Positions 53,268-62,937 of a stretch of DNA of 64,000 nt are shown here, piece by piece. Source of the DNA: Pseudoxanthomonas sp. PXM01 (GTDB taxonomy: Bacteria; Pseudomonadota; Gammaproteobacteria; Xanthomonadales; Xanthomonadaceae); contig NZ_JACVAJ010000001.1 of NCBI RefSeq assembly GCF_014851815.1, positions 620,001 to 684,000 of the forward strand, written 5' to 3'. Position 1 is the stretch's first letter. The number at the start of each line of letters is the position of its first letter. Both the position numbers and the translations under genes were made by a program. The notes below the pieces were generated by a model. It did not search any database. It was not told the origin of the DNA and saw only the letters and a program-made list of their open reading frames with translations.

Positions 53268-53289
53268 AGCCGCCAGTTCGCTGGCGGCT
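53268..53289 (+). terminator. Strong intrinsic terminator after copy 1
   Basis: 9-bp stem AGCCGCCAG / CTGGCGGCT with a TTCG tetraloop, followed by a run of T (CTTTTTC). Confidence 0.92.
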
Positions 53290-53396
53290 TTTTCTGTATC
53301 CGGGCATGGCGTCCCGGTTCGCCCCTCGGTTCGAGGACGAACGGATAGCGCCACCCGGCGCCACCTTCTTCCACACATACCGATTTGGGGATCCGC

Positions 53397-53741
53397 ATGA
53401 AGATCAAGACCACCGTCCTGCTGGCCGCCGCCGTCCTGGCCCTGAGCGCCTGCACGAAGAGCGAAACCGCCGACCAGGCCGCCGCCGACGCCGCTGCCGC
53501 CGCCGATCAGGCCGGCGCCGCTGCCGCCGACGCCGCGACCGCCGCCGGCGACGCCGTCGAAGCCGCTGCCGACGCCACCGCCGCTGCCGCCTCCGACGCT
53601 GCCGCCACCACCGAAGCCGCCGCGACCGACGCTGCCGCTGCCGCTGCCTCGGCCACCGCCGACGCCGCCCAGGCGACCGCCGACAAGGCTGCCGAAGTGG
53701 CAGACAGCGCCGAAGCCAAGGCTGAAGAAGCCAAGAAGTAA
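53397..53741 (+). CDS. Ala-rich small lipoprotein, copy 2
   Basis: 114 residues. Signal [19 protein letters not shown] with lipobox LSAC. The mature helix is A/D/E/T-rich with DAAA and TEAAATDA units and ends in a lysine/glutamate tail (EAKAEEAKK). Identical length to copy 1 and similar composition, but the sequences have diverged and the C-termini differ (copy 1 ends KEATKQ). Followed by its own terminator. Function unknown; surface-located helical lipoproteins of this type are common in the family. Confidence 0.8.
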   Translation: MKIKTTVLLAAAVLALSACTKSETADQAAADAAAAADQAGAAAADAATAAGDAVEAAADATAAAASDAAATTEAAATDAAAAAASATADAAQATADKAAEVADSAEAKAEEAKK

Positions 53742-53765
53742 TCGACTCGCGTCATCGCGAATCGG

Positions 53766-53791
53766 ACAAGGCCCGCGCAAGCGGGCCTTGT
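53766..53791 (+). terminator. Intrinsic terminator after copy 2
   Basis: 11-bp stem ACAAGGCCCGC / GCGGGCCTTGT with GCAA loop, then CGTTTCC. U-run short but stem strong. Confidence 0.8.
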
Positions 53792-53935
53792 CGTTTCCGG
53801 CGGACAGCCCCGCGCGACCGGACCATCGATACATCACGTCGAGAGGGAAAGCCGCCCGCTTTTTTTTTGCAGTGCGGTTTGGCGCATGAGGGGGCTTCGT
53901 GGTCTGATGCCGCCTTTCCTGCACCTGCGTGCCGC

Positions 53936-55543
53936 ATGCCTGCCATCACCTCGCAACTCGATCCACGCTCGCCCGACTTCATCGCCAACGCCGCCTACCA
54001 TCGCGTGCTGGTGCAGGAACTCGACCGTCGGCTGGCACGCGCCGCCGACGGCGGCGGCGAGAAGGCGCGCAACAAGCACACCGAGCGCGGCAAGCTGCTG
54101 GCGCGCGATCGCATCACCGCCCTTCTGGACCCCGGTTCACCGTTCCTGGAGATCGCGCCCCTCGCCGCCGAGGACATGTACGACGGGGCCGCGCCGGCGG
54201 CCGGCATGGTCTGCGGCATCGGCCGGGTATTGGGCAATGAAGTCGTCATCGTCGCCAATGACGCGACGGTCAAGGGCGGCACCTACTTCCCGATGACGGT
54301 GAAGAAGCACCTGCGCGCGCAGGAGATCGCACGCGAGAACCGGCTCCCCTGCATCTACCTGGTCGACTCCGGCGGCGCCTTCCTGCCGCTGCAGGACGAG
54401 GTGTTCCCCGACAAGGAGCACTTCGGCCGCATCTTCTACAACCAAGCCAGGCTCTCCGCCGAGAACATTCCCCAGGTCGCCGTGGTCATGGGCAGCTGCA
54501 CCGCCGGTGGCGCCTACGTGCCGGCGATGTGCGACGAGAGCGTGATCGTCAAGGAACAGGGCACCATCTTCCTCGGCGGCCCGCCGCTGGTGAAGGCCGC
54601 GACGGGCGAAGTGGTGGATGCCGAAGCCCTCGGCGGTGCCGACGTCCACACCAGCGTCTCTGGCGTGGCCGACCATTTCGCCGAAGACGACCGCCATGCG
54701 CTGGAGATCGCGCGCGGCATCGTCGGGCACCTCAACCGCAGGAAGACGCTGCCGGTCGCCGTGCGGGAGGCGCGCGAGCCGCTTTACGCCGCCGATGAGC
54801 TCTATGGCATCGTGCCGAAGGACACCCGCCGCCCGTTCGACATCCGCGAGGTCATCGCACGCATCACCGACGGCAGCGAACTGGACGAGTTCAAGGCGCG
54901 CTACGGCAAGACGCTGGTCACCGGCTTCGCCCATCTGCACGGCTATCCGGTCGGCATCGTCGCCAACAACGGCATCCTGTTCGGCGAGAGCGCACTGAAG
55001 GGCGCGCACTTCATCGAACTCTGCAACCAGCGCGGTATTCCGCTGGTGTTCCTGCAGAACATCACCGGCTTCATGGTCGGCCGCAAGTACGAGAACGCCG
55101 GCATCGCGAAGGATGGCGCGAAGATGGTCACCGCCGTCGCGTGCTCGTCCGTGCCGAAGTTCACCGTCGTGATCGGCGGCAGCTTCGGCGCCGGCAACTA
55201 CGCCATGTGCGGCCGCGCGTACGGTGCGCGCTTCCTCTGGATGTGGCCGAACGCGCGCATCAGCGTGATGGGCGGCGAACAGGCCGCCAGCGTACTGGCG
55301 ACGGTGAAGCGCGACGGCATCGAGGCCGCCGGCAAGGCATGGAGCGCGGACGAAGAGGATGCTTTCAAGGCGCCCATCCGCGACCAATACGAATCGCAAG
55401 GCAGCCCGTGGTACGCCACCGCGCGCCTGTGGGACGACGGCATTATCGACCCCGCCGACACCCGCCGCGTGCTCGGTCTCGGCATTTCCGCCTCGCTCAA
55501 CGCGCCGATCGAGCCGGCGAAGTTCGGCGTGTTCCGGATGTAA
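53936..55543 (+). CDS. liuB: Methylcrotonyl-CoA carboxylase beta subunit
   Basis: 535 residues, the usual length of MCC-beta/carboxyltransferase. Carboxyltransferase motifs include [43 protein letters not shown] and [16 protein letters not shown]. The enzyme carboxylates 3-methylcrotonyl-CoA with the biotin-bearing alpha subunit, which is not in this window. It overlaps nothing upstream but is 4 bases from the SDR gene. Start 53936 fits the N-terminal [15 protein letters not shown]; an upstream extension is unconserved-looking. Confidence 0.92.
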   Translation: MPAITSQLDPRSPDFIANAAYHRVLVQELDRRLARAADGGGEKARNKHTERGKLLARDRITALLDPGSPFLEIAPLAAEDMYDGAAPAAGMVCGIGRVLGNEVVIVANDATVKGGTYFPMTVKKHLRAQEIARENRLPCIYLVDSGGAFLPLQDEVFPDKEHFGRIFYNQARLSAENIPQVAVVMGSCTAGGAYVPAMCDESVIVKEQGTIFLGGPPLVKAATGEVVDAEALGGADVHTSVSGVADHFAEDDRHALEIARGIVGHLNRRKTLPVAVREAREPLYAADELYGIVPKDTRRPFDIREVIARITDGSELDEFKARYGKTLVTGFAHLHGYPVGIVANNGILFGESALKGAHFIELCNQRGIPLVFLQNITGFMVGRKYENAGIAKDGAKMVTAVACSSVPKFTVVIGGSFGAGNYAMCGRAYGARFLWMWPNARISVMGGEQAASVLATVKRDGIEAAGKAWSADEEDAFKAPIRDQYESQGSPWYATARLWDDGIIDPADTRRVLGLGISASLNAPIEPAKFGVFRM

Positions 55544-55546
55544 CCG

Positions 55547-56296
55547 GTGGCGTCGCAGGTCGTCCTCGTCACCGGCGGCAGCCGCGGCATCGGCGCGGCG
55601 ACGGCGCTGCTCGCGGCCCGGCACGGGTATGCCGTCGGCGTGAACTACCGGCGCGATGAGGCCGCGGCGGCCTCGGTTGTGGCGCAGATCGCGGCAGCCG
55701 GCGGCCGCGCTGTCGCGCTGCAGGCGGACGTATCGGACGAAGCGGACGTGGTGGCGATGTTCCAGCGGCTGGATGAAGCGCTGGGACCCGTGACCGCACT
55801 GGTCAACAATGCCGGCATCCTCGAGACGCAGATGCGCGTGGAGGCGATGGACGCCGCGCGTATCGGCCGCATCCTCGCCACCAACGTCACCGGCACCCTG
55901 CTCTGCTGCCGCGAAGCACTGCGCCGCATGTCCACGCGCCATGGTGGCCACGGGGGCGCGATCGTCAACGTGTCGTCGGTCGCAGCGAAGACCGGGTCGC
56001 CGGGCGAGTACGTCGACTATGCGGCGTCCAAGGGTGCGATGGACGCGCTGACAGTCGGCCTGGCGCAGGAAGTCGCGCAGGAAGGCATCCGCGTCAACGC
56101 GGTCCGGCCAGGCTTCATCTACACCGGCATGCATGCCGACGGCGGCGAGCCGGACCGGGTGGAACGGGTCAAGGCGTTCGTGCCGATGCGGCGTGGCGGC
56201 CAGCCGGGCGAGGTGGCGCAGGCGATCCTGTGGCTGCTGTCGCCGCAGGCGTCGTACACCACCGGCACCTTCGTCGATGTCGCCGGCGGTCGTTGA
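55547..56296 (+). CDS. SDR-family oxidoreductase
   Basis: 249 residues from GTG, 3 bases after the MCC-beta stop. Classical SDR motifs: TGGSRGIG (NAD(P) binding), NNAG, and the catalytic S...YxxxK in NVSSV and YAASKGAMD. RRDE after strand 2 suggests NADP preference. It may act on a 3-hydroxyacyl or keto substrate of the same pathway, but this cannot be seen from sequence. Coupled translation with liuB likely. Confidence 0.9.
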   Translation: MASQVVLVTGGSRGIGAATALLAARHGYAVGVNYRRDEAAAASVVAQIAAAGGRAVALQADVSDEADVVAMFQRLDEALGPVTALVNNAGILETQMRVEAMDAARIGRILATNVTGTLLCCREALRRMSTRHGGHGGAIVNVSSVAAKTGSPGEYVDYAASKGAMDALTVGLAQEVAQEGIRVNAVRPGFIYTGMHADGGEPDRVERVKAFVPMRRGGQPGEVAQAILWLLSPQASYTTGTFVDVAGGR

Positions 56297-56463
56297 GCAC
56301 CTGCCCACTTCAGGCATGTGAGCGGGGCGTCGACAACGCCATCTGGGACATGAACCGGTGCGCCACAGCGGCATCGCCATCACCGTTTGGCAGGCGTGAT
56401 CACAGCGTGACGTTCCTTCAATTGGCGATAGTCCAGGGCCCTGCCACCCGGAGCATCCCCTGC

Positions 56464-57000
56464 ATGTCCATCTGGAAAGACCAAGCGCCCGCGAAAAAGG
56501 ACGCCCCCCTGCCCCCCGAGGCGCCTGCGGCGCCGTTGCGTGACGCCCCGGCGGCCGCCGACTTCTCGCCGGCCGTCACCGCGCCGCCGGGCACGCGTCC
56601 GGTCGAACGCACCGCACCGCAGGAGGCACTGAAGGAATCGCTGATCGCCGCCGACCTCACCATCGAGGGCAAAATCGAGGGCACGGGCCACATCCGCATC
56701 GCCGGCAGGTTCAAGGGCGACGTCAACGTGCAGGGCGACCTGACCATCGAAACCGGTGCCAAGCTCAATGGCGGCGTGCGGGCGAAGAAGGTGACCATCG
56801 CCGGCGAACTGGAAGGCAATATCGAATCCGCGTCGCGGGTGGAGCTGCTGTCGTCGGGCGTACTGGTCGGTGACGTGAAGGCAGGCGCCCTCACCGTGGC
56901 CGCCGGTTCGCGCATGCGCGGCAACGCCGAGTTCGGCTGGGACGACACGCCTGCCAAGGGCGGCAAGTCGAACGGCACGGAGCCCGGCGCCGCCGCATGA
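56464..57000 (+). CDS. Bactofilin (polymer-forming cytoskeletal protein)
   Basis: 178 residues. A proline/alanine-rich, disordered N-terminus (about 1-62) precedes a right-handed beta-helix domain (about 65-160) with the bactofilin repeat pattern LTIEGKIEGTGHIRIAG and GDVNVQGDLTIETGAKLNGG. The C-terminal tail is glycine/serine-rich. It polymerises without nucleotides and shapes or positions wall enzymes. Overlaps the zinc-ribbon gene by ATGA, so the two are coupled. No membrane-anchoring helix is seen. Confidence 0.92.
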   Translation: MSIWKDQAPAKKDAPLPPEAPAAPLRDAPAAADFSPAVTAPPGTRPVERTAPQEALKESLIAADLTIEGKIEGTGHIRIAGRFKGDVNVQGDLTIETGAKLNGGVRAKKVTIAGELEGNIESASRVELLSSGVLVGDVKAGALTVAAGSRMRGNAEFGWDDTPAKGGKSNGTEPGAAA

Positions 57001-57365
57001 GCCAACCCCGCCCGGGCAGTGCCGGCGCCACCCGCACCTGTCCGCACTGCAAGGCGACCATCCTCGAAAGCGCGGCCGTCTGTCCGGGCTGCCGCCACCA
57101 CCTGCGCTTCGAACCGGGCGCAGGTGCCAACGCCGCTCCGGCACTCACCCCGCTGCGGATCGAAGGCACGCTGCAGCCGCCGGCCGAGGGTGCCGCCTGG
57201 GAATACAGCGTGGTGCTGTCCATCCGCAACGAGCGTGGCGACGAAGTCACCCGCCAGGTCGTCGGTGTCGGCGCCATGCAGCCGCACGAACAACGCAGCT
57301 TCGTGCTGTCAGTGGAACTGAACCCCGCGACCGGCAAGGCGGCCGGGCGGCGCACGCGACACTGA
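56997..57365 (+). CDS. Zinc-ribbon protein coupled to bactofilin
   Basis: 122 residues. A zinc ribbon (CPHC ... CPGC, about residues 15-33) is followed by a beta-sandwich-like domain with WEYSVVLSIRNERGDEVTRQVV and the terminal basic GRRTRH. Start ATGA overlaps the bactofilin stop, so the proteins are probably made together and may interact. No named function. Confidence 0.75.
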   Translation: MSQPRPGSAGATRTCPHCKATILESAAVCPGCRHHLRFEPGAGANAAPALTPLRIEGTLQPPAEGAAWEYSVVLSIRNERGDEVTRQVVGVGAMQPHEQRSFVLSVELNPATGKAAGRRTRH

Positions 57366-57431
57366 CGCCCTCCCCGCCGGCGGAGCGCCCGGCTACACTC
57401 GACGCCGACATGGACGCCAGCGGGGGACTGG

Positions 57432-59123
57432 ATGATCGTCGGCATCGATTTGGGGACCACGCACTCGCTGATCGGGTATTACGGACCGGAGGGTCCTGTC
57501 CTGATCCCGAACGCGCTGGGCGAGCTGCTCACACCTTCCGTGGTCAGCGTGGATGCCGAAGAAGCCCTGATCGTAGGGCGACCGGCGGTCGACCGCCTCA
57601 TCACCCATCCGCAGCGCAGCGTCGCCAGCTTCAAGCGCTGGATGGGCACCAACCGCATCACCCGCCTCGGCAAGCACGCCCTGCGTCCGGAGGAACTGTC
57701 AGCGATCGTGCTGCGCTCGTTGCTGGCGGATGCCGAGAGCCACCTGGGCACGCCGGTCACCGAAGCCGTGATCAGCGTTCCCGCGTACTTCGGCGACGCC
57801 CAGCGCAAGGCGACGCGGATCGCCGGTGAGCTTGCCGGTATCAAGGTCGAGCGGCTGATCAACGAACCCACCGCCGCCGCCATGGCCTATGGACTGCAGC
57901 AGCGCGACGGTGGCCGCTTCCTGGTGTTCGACCTGGGCGGCGGCACGTTCGACGTTTCCATCCTGGAGATGTTCGACGGGGTGATGGAAGTGCACGCCAG
58001 TGCGGGCGACAACTTCCTCGGCGGCGAGGATTTCCTGTCCGTCATGCGCGACGCCTGCCTGCGCGACACCGGGTTCGACCCGCAGAAGCTGACCGCCGCC
58101 GAGGACGCACACCTGCGCCGGCGCCTGGAGCTGGCCAAGCGTGAGCTCTCCAACACCACCAGCCAGGCTCTGACCGTGGACTTCACCCTGGGCGGAGAAC
58201 CGCGCCAGTGGCAAGTCGACGAAGCCGCCTTCGCCCGCCTGTGCGAGCCCCTGGTGCAGCGCATGCGCGCGCCGCTGGAGCGCGCCATGCGCGACGCCCG
58301 GCTTGCCCCGGGGCAACTGGACGGCCTCGTGCTCGTCGGCGGCGCCTCGCGCATGCCGCTGACCGCCAGGCTCGTCTCGCGCATGTTCGGCCGGCTGCCG
58401 TTGCGCCATATCAACCCCGACGAAGCCATCGCGCGCGGGGCCGCCGTGGCAGCCGGCATGAAGGCGCGCGACGAGAAGCTCGAGGAAGTCATCCTGACCG
58501 ATGTCTGCCCGCACTCGCTCGGCGTCGACACCGGCCGCGATGATGGCCACGGCCAGGTCACCACCGGTCTGTTCTCGCCGATCATCCACCGCAACGCCAC
58601 GGTGCCGGTCAGTCGCGTCGAGCGCTACCAGCCGATGCGCGACCTGCAGACCCAGGTGGAATTCAACATCTACCAGGGCGAAAGCCCGCGCGTGGAGAAC
58701 AACGTCAAGCTCGGCACGATCACCGTGAAGGTGCCGGCGAAAGCCGCCCACGACAACCCGGTCGATATCCGTTTCACCTACGACGTCAACGGCCTGCTGC
58801 AGGTGGAAGCCACCGTGCTGGCCACCGGCGAGACGCACGAGGTAGTCCTGGAGCAGAACCCCGGCGTGCTGTCGGCGGCCGAGATCCGCGAGCGCCTCGC
58901 CACCCTGTCCGAGCTGAAGGTGCACCCGCGCGACCAGCAGGAAAACCTCGCGGTGATCGCGCGTGCGGAGCGGCTGTACGAGGAACTGCTGTGGGCGCGC
59001 CACGACCTGCAGGATGCGCTGGTCCGCTTCCGCGCCGTCCTGGATGGCCAGGATCCGATGCAGATCCGCGAGCATCGTGCCGATTTCGCGCGGATGCTGG
59101 AGCACATCGAGGCGCAGGCGTGA
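57432..59123 (+). CDS. hscC: HscC-type Hsp70 chaperone
   Basis: 563 residues, close to E. coli HscC. The nucleotide-binding domain (about 1-375) has [12 protein letters not shown], the phosphate loops [15 protein letters not shown] and [12 protein letters not shown]; the substrate domain (about 380-490) is short, and the C-terminal lid is reduced, as in HscC. It lacks the DnaK EEVD tail. The downstream J-protein gene overlaps its stop (GTGA), as in HscC/DjlC pairs, supporting a dedicated chaperone couple. Substrates unknown. Confidence 0.92.
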   Translation: MIVGIDLGTTHSLIGYYGPEGPVLIPNALGELLTPSVVSVDAEEALIVGRPAVDRLITHPQRSVASFKRWMGTNRITRLGKHALRPEELSAIVLRSLLADAESHLGTPVTEAVISVPAYFGDAQRKATRIAGELAGIKVERLINEPTAAAMAYGLQQRDGGRFLVFDLGGGTFDVSILEMFDGVMEVHASAGDNFLGGEDFLSVMRDACLRDTGFDPQKLTAAEDAHLRRRLELAKRELSNTTSQALTVDFTLGGEPRQWQVDEAAFARLCEPLVQRMRAPLERAMRDARLAPGQLDGLVLVGGASRMPLTARLVSRMFGRLPLRHINPDEAIARGAAVAAGMKARDEKLEEVILTDVCPHSLGVDTGRDDGHGQVTTGLFSPIIHRNATVPVSRVERYQPMRDLQTQVEFNIYQGESPRVENNVKLGTITVKVPAKAAHDNPVDIRFTYDVNGLLQVEATVLATGETHEVVLEQNPGVLSAAEIRERLATLSELKVHPRDQQENLAVIARAERLYEELLWARHDLQDALVRFRAVLDGQDPMQIREHRADFARMLEHIEAQA

Positions 59124-60484
59124 GCGAATGGCCGTACGACCTGCTCGAGATCGATGACGACGCGGACGAACGCACCATCAAGCGCGCCTACGCACGGCTG
59201 CTGAAGGTCACGCGGCCGGACGAGGACCCTGCTGGGTTCCAGCGACTCAATGAAGCGTATCAGGCAGCGTTGTCGTACCAGCGCCACCACGAGCACGACC
59301 CTTCGGAGGACGATGCACGGCCCGACATGACCCCGCGCATATCGACGCACGTGGCCTCCCCTGCCTCTTCCGCCGTCGCGCCCAGCGCCGATCCCGTCGC
59401 ACCGCCCCTCGACGAAGCCAGGCTACGCGACGAGTTGCTGGCACGCGCGGTGCACGAACTGCCCTCGGTGCTGCGACAGCACCTCACCCACCATCCGGAC
59501 CTCTATGCGCTGGAGGTCAAGCGGCGGGTCGGTGCGGAGGTGTTCGATCAGATCGCCTACGAAGACGCGAGCGTCTCTCCCGGCAACCTGATCGTACTGG
59601 GCGAGTTCTTCGACTTCACCCCGCCGGCGTGGATCGAGCGGCGGACCCGGGTGTTGCGCGCGGTGGAGACCGAGAACACCGACGCGTTCGACGAGGACCG
59701 TCCGCTCACCATCCGCCAGTTGAAGCGTCCCTTCCGATGGCCGCTCGCACTGCTGCTGGCCTGCGTGCCCGGTTTCTCGATCCGCGCGGCCCGCCTGTCG
59801 CAGCGACTGGTGGCGGACTACGGCGACCATGTGCCCGGACTGGATGCTCGCCAGCAGACCTTCTTCAGCCAGCTGGCGGATCCTTTCTACATCGGCATCT
59901 GGCGCTGGGCCTCGGTGGTGCTCTCTGCGACGACCGCCACGCTGGTGATCGGCGCCCTGTGCCGCCTGACCGACGTTGCACCCGACCGTACAGCACGGGT
60001 GACCGGATTTACTTTCACTGCGGTGACCGGGCTGCTGTGCATCTGGTACGTGATGCTTGCGCTCACAGCGCTGCGTGAACGACCGGCCACGTCACGCAAC
60101 CTTTGGCTGGCGTTGATGCCAGTCTGGCTCGCCTTGGCAGGCCTGCTGGTGGCCTTTTCGCTTCCCCAAGTGCCGGCGCTGGCCTTCGCGCTGGTGTTGC
60201 CGGCGGCCCTGCTGCATTTCCGGCAGTTCTTCGATGCGTTGCGCTTCGGTGTCGGTACGAGCTGGCTGATGCAGGCGCTGCCGACACCCCAGGCGCTTTC
60301 GCCCTGGCTCGCCGCGCTGGCAGGGGCTGCGATCGGGGTGACGCTCTGCGACTGGATCTACGCCCGTCGCCATCAGGTCGGGCTTGCGGCCGCCGTCGGC
60401 AATCGCTGGACGACGATCACCTCGTTCGTCGTGTTCGTCTCGACGGGCTTGTTCGGCGTGAGCCAGTGGCTACTGCGATCCTAG
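59120..60484 (+). CDS. Membrane J-domain protein partner of HscC (DjlC-like)
   Basis: 454 residues from GTG overlapping the hscC stop. An N-terminal J domain (about 4-60: [19 protein letters not shown]) has R32-P33-D34 where HPD is expected, a deviation known to occur in this J-protein subgroup. After a disordered linker and a helical region, about five transmembrane helices (about 210-450) follow. Loss of the HPD histidine normally blocks DnaK stimulation; whether HscC tolerates RPD is unknown. Convergent with the feo operon. Confidence 0.85.
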   Translation: MSEWPYDLLEIDDDADERTIKRAYARLLKVTRPDEDPAGFQRLNEAYQAALSYQRHHEHDPSEDDARPDMTPRISTHVASPASSAVAPSADPVAPPLDEARLRDELLARAVHELPSVLRQHLTHHPDLYALEVKRRVGAEVFDQIAYEDASVSPGNLIVLGEFFDFTPPAWIERRTRVLRAVETENTDAFDEDRPLTIRQLKRPFRWPLALLLACVPGFSIRAARLSQRLVADYGDHVPGLDARQQTFFSQLADPFYIGIWRWASVVLSATTATLVIGALCRLTDVAPDRTARVTGFTFTAVTGLLCIWYVMLALTALRERPATSRNLWLALMPVWLALAGLLVAFSLPQVPALAFALVLPAALLHFRQFFDALRFGVGTSWLMQALPTPQALSPWLAALAGAAIGVTLCDWIYARRHQVGLAAAVGNRWTTITSFVVFVSTGLFGVSQWLLRS

Positions 60485-60721
60485 TCAGCCGCAGCCGTCG
60501 CATCCGCCGCAGGCTTTACCGCCTGTCGTGAGACCGGGGGGCGCGATCCAGCGCCCCAGCACGCGAACCCAGCCCGCGCGATCCTCGCGCAACAGCGGCA
60601 GCGCAAGCGCGACCCGCGCCTTCCGCAGCGGACCGGGGAACTGCTTCTTCAGCACGACCCATGCACTGACCACCACCGCGACCGCGATGATGGCGTACTG
60701 CAGGGCGAGCGAGACGTCCAT
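60485..60721 (-). CDS. FeoB-associated Cys-rich small membrane protein (FeoC-like)
   Basis: 78 residues. One transmembrane helix (ALQYAIIAVAVVVSAWVVL), a basic juxtamembrane segment and a C-terminal cysteine cluster (CGGCDGCG). Starts 3 bases after the feoB stop, so it is the third gene of the feo operon. Similar Cys-rich FeoB-associated proteins are thought to bind iron or a cluster; no winged-helix FeoC domain is present. Confidence 0.85.
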   Translation of the reverse strand: MDVSLALQYAIIAVAVVVSAWVVLKKQFPGPLRKARVALALPLLREDRAGWVRVLGRWIAPPGLTTGGKACGGCDGCG

Positions 60722-60724
60722 GGC

Positions 60725-62587
60725 TCAGCCCGCGCCCAGCGCCTTGGCGACCTGGTAGGTCACCAGCGAGGCGAGGTAGGCCAGTGCGAACAGGTAGAAC
60801 GTCGCGAAGCCCATCTGCTTCCACGATCCCGTTTCGCGCTTGATGGTGGCGAGCGTCGAGATGCACATCGGCGCATAGATGAACCACACCAGCAGCGACA
60901 GTGCGGTGGCCAGCGACCAGCCGTCGCTGATGACCGGCGTCAGCGCCTGGATGGCGGCATCGTCGTCCGCGGCGGAAAGCGAGTAGATCGTCGCCAGTGA
61001 GGACACCGCGACCTCGCGCGCGCCCATGCCCGGGATCAGCGCGATACAGATCTGCCAGTTGAAGCCCAGCGGCGCGAAGAACACCGCCATGGCGTGGCCG
61101 ATGCGTCCGGCAAAACTGTAGTCGATGGCCGGTCCTACGGCATCAGCAGGCGCCGCCGGGAACGTCAGCAAGACCCACAGCAGGATCGTCAGCGCCAGGA
61201 TGATGCCGCCGACGCGCTTGAGGAAGATCATGGCGCGCTCGTACAGCCCGATCAGCAGATCGCGCGGGTGCGGGATGCGATAGGACGGCAACTCCAGCAG
61301 CAGCGCATGCTCGCTCTTGTCGCGCCGCCACTTCTTCATCACCCAGGAGACCACCAGCGCACTGAAGATGCCCGCGGCGTACAGCCCGAACATCACCAGG
61401 CCCTGCTGATTGAAGATGCCCACCTTCTCGGCTGGGATGAACGCGGCAATCAGCAGCGTATAGACCGGCAGGCGCGCGGAGCACGTCATCAGTGGCGCGA
61501 CCAGGATCGTGGCGATGCGGTCGCGCGGGTCCTGGATGCTGCGCGTCGCCATGATGCCGGGCACAGCGCAGGCGAAGCTCGACAGCAAGGGAATGAACGA
61601 GCGGCCCGACAGCCCCGCCCCACGCATCAGGCGATCCAGCAGGAAGGCGGCGCGCGGCAGGTATCCGCTCTCTTCCAGCGCCAGGATGAAGGCAAACAGG
61701 ATCAGGATCTGCGGCAGGAACACGACCACCCCGCCCAAGCCCGCGATGATGCCATCCACCATCAGGCTGTTGAGCGGCCCTTCCGGCATCAGCCCTCCCA
61801 CGACCTCGCCCAGCCACGCGGTGCCCGCTTCGATGGCATCCGCGAACGGCGTCGCCCACGCGAACACGGCCTGGAAGATCAGGAACATCACGACGATCAG
61901 GACGGCGAAGCCGAACACGGGCTGCAGCAGCCAGCGGTCCAGCGCATCATCGATCTTCGCCGTGCGTTCCGGCATGGTGACCGCGAGGGACAACAGGCGA
62001 CGTGTTTCCGCATGCAGGTCGGCACCGTCGCCCAGACGCGTACGCGGCTCGTGCGGCTGTGCCGCCATGCGATCGATCTGCTCGACCAGCGCGCGCGCAC
62101 CGCCATGCCGGACTGCGACGGTCTCGACCACCGGCACACCGAGTTCGCGCTCCAGCGCGGCGAGATCGATGGCGATGCCGCGACGCTGCGCGGCATCCAT
62201 CATGTTGACCGCCAGGATCATCGGCTTGCCGAGTTCGCGCACTTCCAGCGCGAACCGCAGGTGCAGGCGCAGGTTGGTGGCGTCCACCACGCAGACCAGC
62301 ACGTCGGGCGCCGCCTCGCCGGGATAGAAGCCGCGGCAGACGTCACGGGTGACGGCTTCGTCCAGACTTGCGGCGTGCAGGCTGTACGCCCCTGGCAGGT
62401 CCAGCACGGCGTAGCTGCGACCGGAGTCGCTCGAATGCAGTCGCCCTTCCTTGCGCTCGACGGTGACGCCGGCGTAGTTGGCGACCTTCTGCCGGCTGCC
62501 GGTCAGCTGGTTGAACAACGCGGTCTTGCCGCAGTTGGGATTGCCGACCAGCGCCAGCCGCAGCGTCGATGCGTCGGAAGCGCTCAT
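60725..62587 (-). CDS. feoB: Ferrous iron transporter FeoB
   Basis: 620 residues. Cytosolic G domain: G1 GNPNCGKT (15-22), G3 DLPG, G4 NMMD. Then the GDI helical region and two Gate domains with about eight to ten membrane helices, including a conserved-type LPQILILFAFILALEESGYLPR and MTCSARLPVYTLL with a metal-path cysteine. Overlaps feoA by ATGA. Imports Fe2+ across the inner membrane. Length is at the short end for FeoB but all motifs are intact. Expected to be iron- and Fur-regulated through the leader before feoA. Confidence 0.96.
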   Translation of the reverse strand: MSASDASTLRLALVGNPNCGKTALFNQLTGSRQKVANYAGVTVERKEGRLHSSDSGRSYAVLDLPGAYSLHAASLDEAVTRDVCRGFYPGEAAPDVLVCVVDATNLRLHLRFALEVRELGKPMILAVNMMDAAQRRGIAIDLAALERELGVPVVETVAVRHGGARALVEQIDRMAAQPHEPRTRLGDGADLHAETRRLLSLAVTMPERTAKIDDALDRWLLQPVFGFAVLIVVMFLIFQAVFAWATPFADAIEAGTAWLGEVVGGLMPEGPLNSLMVDGIIAGLGGVVVFLPQILILFAFILALEESGYLPRAAFLLDRLMRGAGLSGRSFIPLLSSFACAVPGIMATRSIQDPRDRIATILVAPLMTCSARLPVYTLLIAAFIPAEKVGIFNQQGLVMFGLYAAGIFSALVVSWVMKKWRRDKSEHALLLELPSYRIPHPRDLLIGLYERAMIFLKRVGGIILALTILLWVLLTFPAAPADAVGPAIDYSFAGRIGHAMAVFFAPLGFNWQICIALIPGMGAREVAVSSLATIYSLSAADDDAAIQALTPVISDGWSLATALSLLVWFIYAPMCISTLATIKRETGSWKQMGFATFYLFALAYLASLVTYQVAKALGAG

Positions 62588-62829
62588 GCCGCCGCTCCGG
62601 TGCGCAATCGCACGCGGGCTGCTTCCGAGCGGCGCAGCGCGAAGCGGGTGAAACCAACCTGCACCAGCAGCGGTTCGGCGCCCAGCGGACCCTTCGCCAC
62701 GATTTCGACGTCCTCGCCGTTGACGAAGCCCAGTTCGCGCAGGCGACGGGCGATGTTGTCCTGCGGACCATGGTCCTCGACGGATTCGACGATGGCGGGC
62801 GTACGCCGGGGAAGGTCGGTCAGGATCAC
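62584..62829 (-). CDS. feoA: Ferrous iron transport protein FeoA
   Basis: 81 residues, an SH3-like FeoA domain with RRLRELGFVNGEDVEIVAKGPL. The start is GTG with GAGG 8 bases upstream. Its stop overlaps the feoB start. The SH3 domain modulates FeoB GTPase activity. A Fur-box-like sequence lies 12 bases before the start. Confidence 0.94.
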   Translation of the reverse strand: MILTDLPRRTPAIVESVEDHGPQDNIARRLRELGFVNGEDVEIVAKGPLGAEPLLVQVGFTRFALRRSEAARVRLRTGAAA

Positions 62830-62841
62830 GCAGCAGCCTCA

Positions 62842-62860
62842 AATGCGAACTGTTCTCATT
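62842..62860. promoter_or_regulatory. Fur-box-like operator of feoABC
   Basis: On the minus strand AATGAGAA-CAG-TTCGCATT, a 19-bp imperfect palindrome with one mismatch between its arms, matches the core of known Fur boxes (AATGAgAA n3 TTCtCATT). It lies between the promoter region and the feoA start, as expected for iron-responsive repression. Confidence 0.75.
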
Positions 62861-62937
62861 GTAGCATCGCCGCACTGCACGACGGCCGCAACGGACTGTG
62901 CCGCTATCATTCGGCGACTTTGCAGGGAATGGCACGC

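Noticed and set aside
52618-53376. Gly/Ser- and Ala-rich frames opposite the Ala-rich lipoproteins
   Set aside because: Mirror images of repetitive GCC/GAC codons. The plus-strand frames have lipoprotein signals, ribosome-binding sites and terminators.
54137-56383. Long minus-strand frame opposite liuB and the SDR
   Set aside because: Antisense to two genes with clear family motifs.
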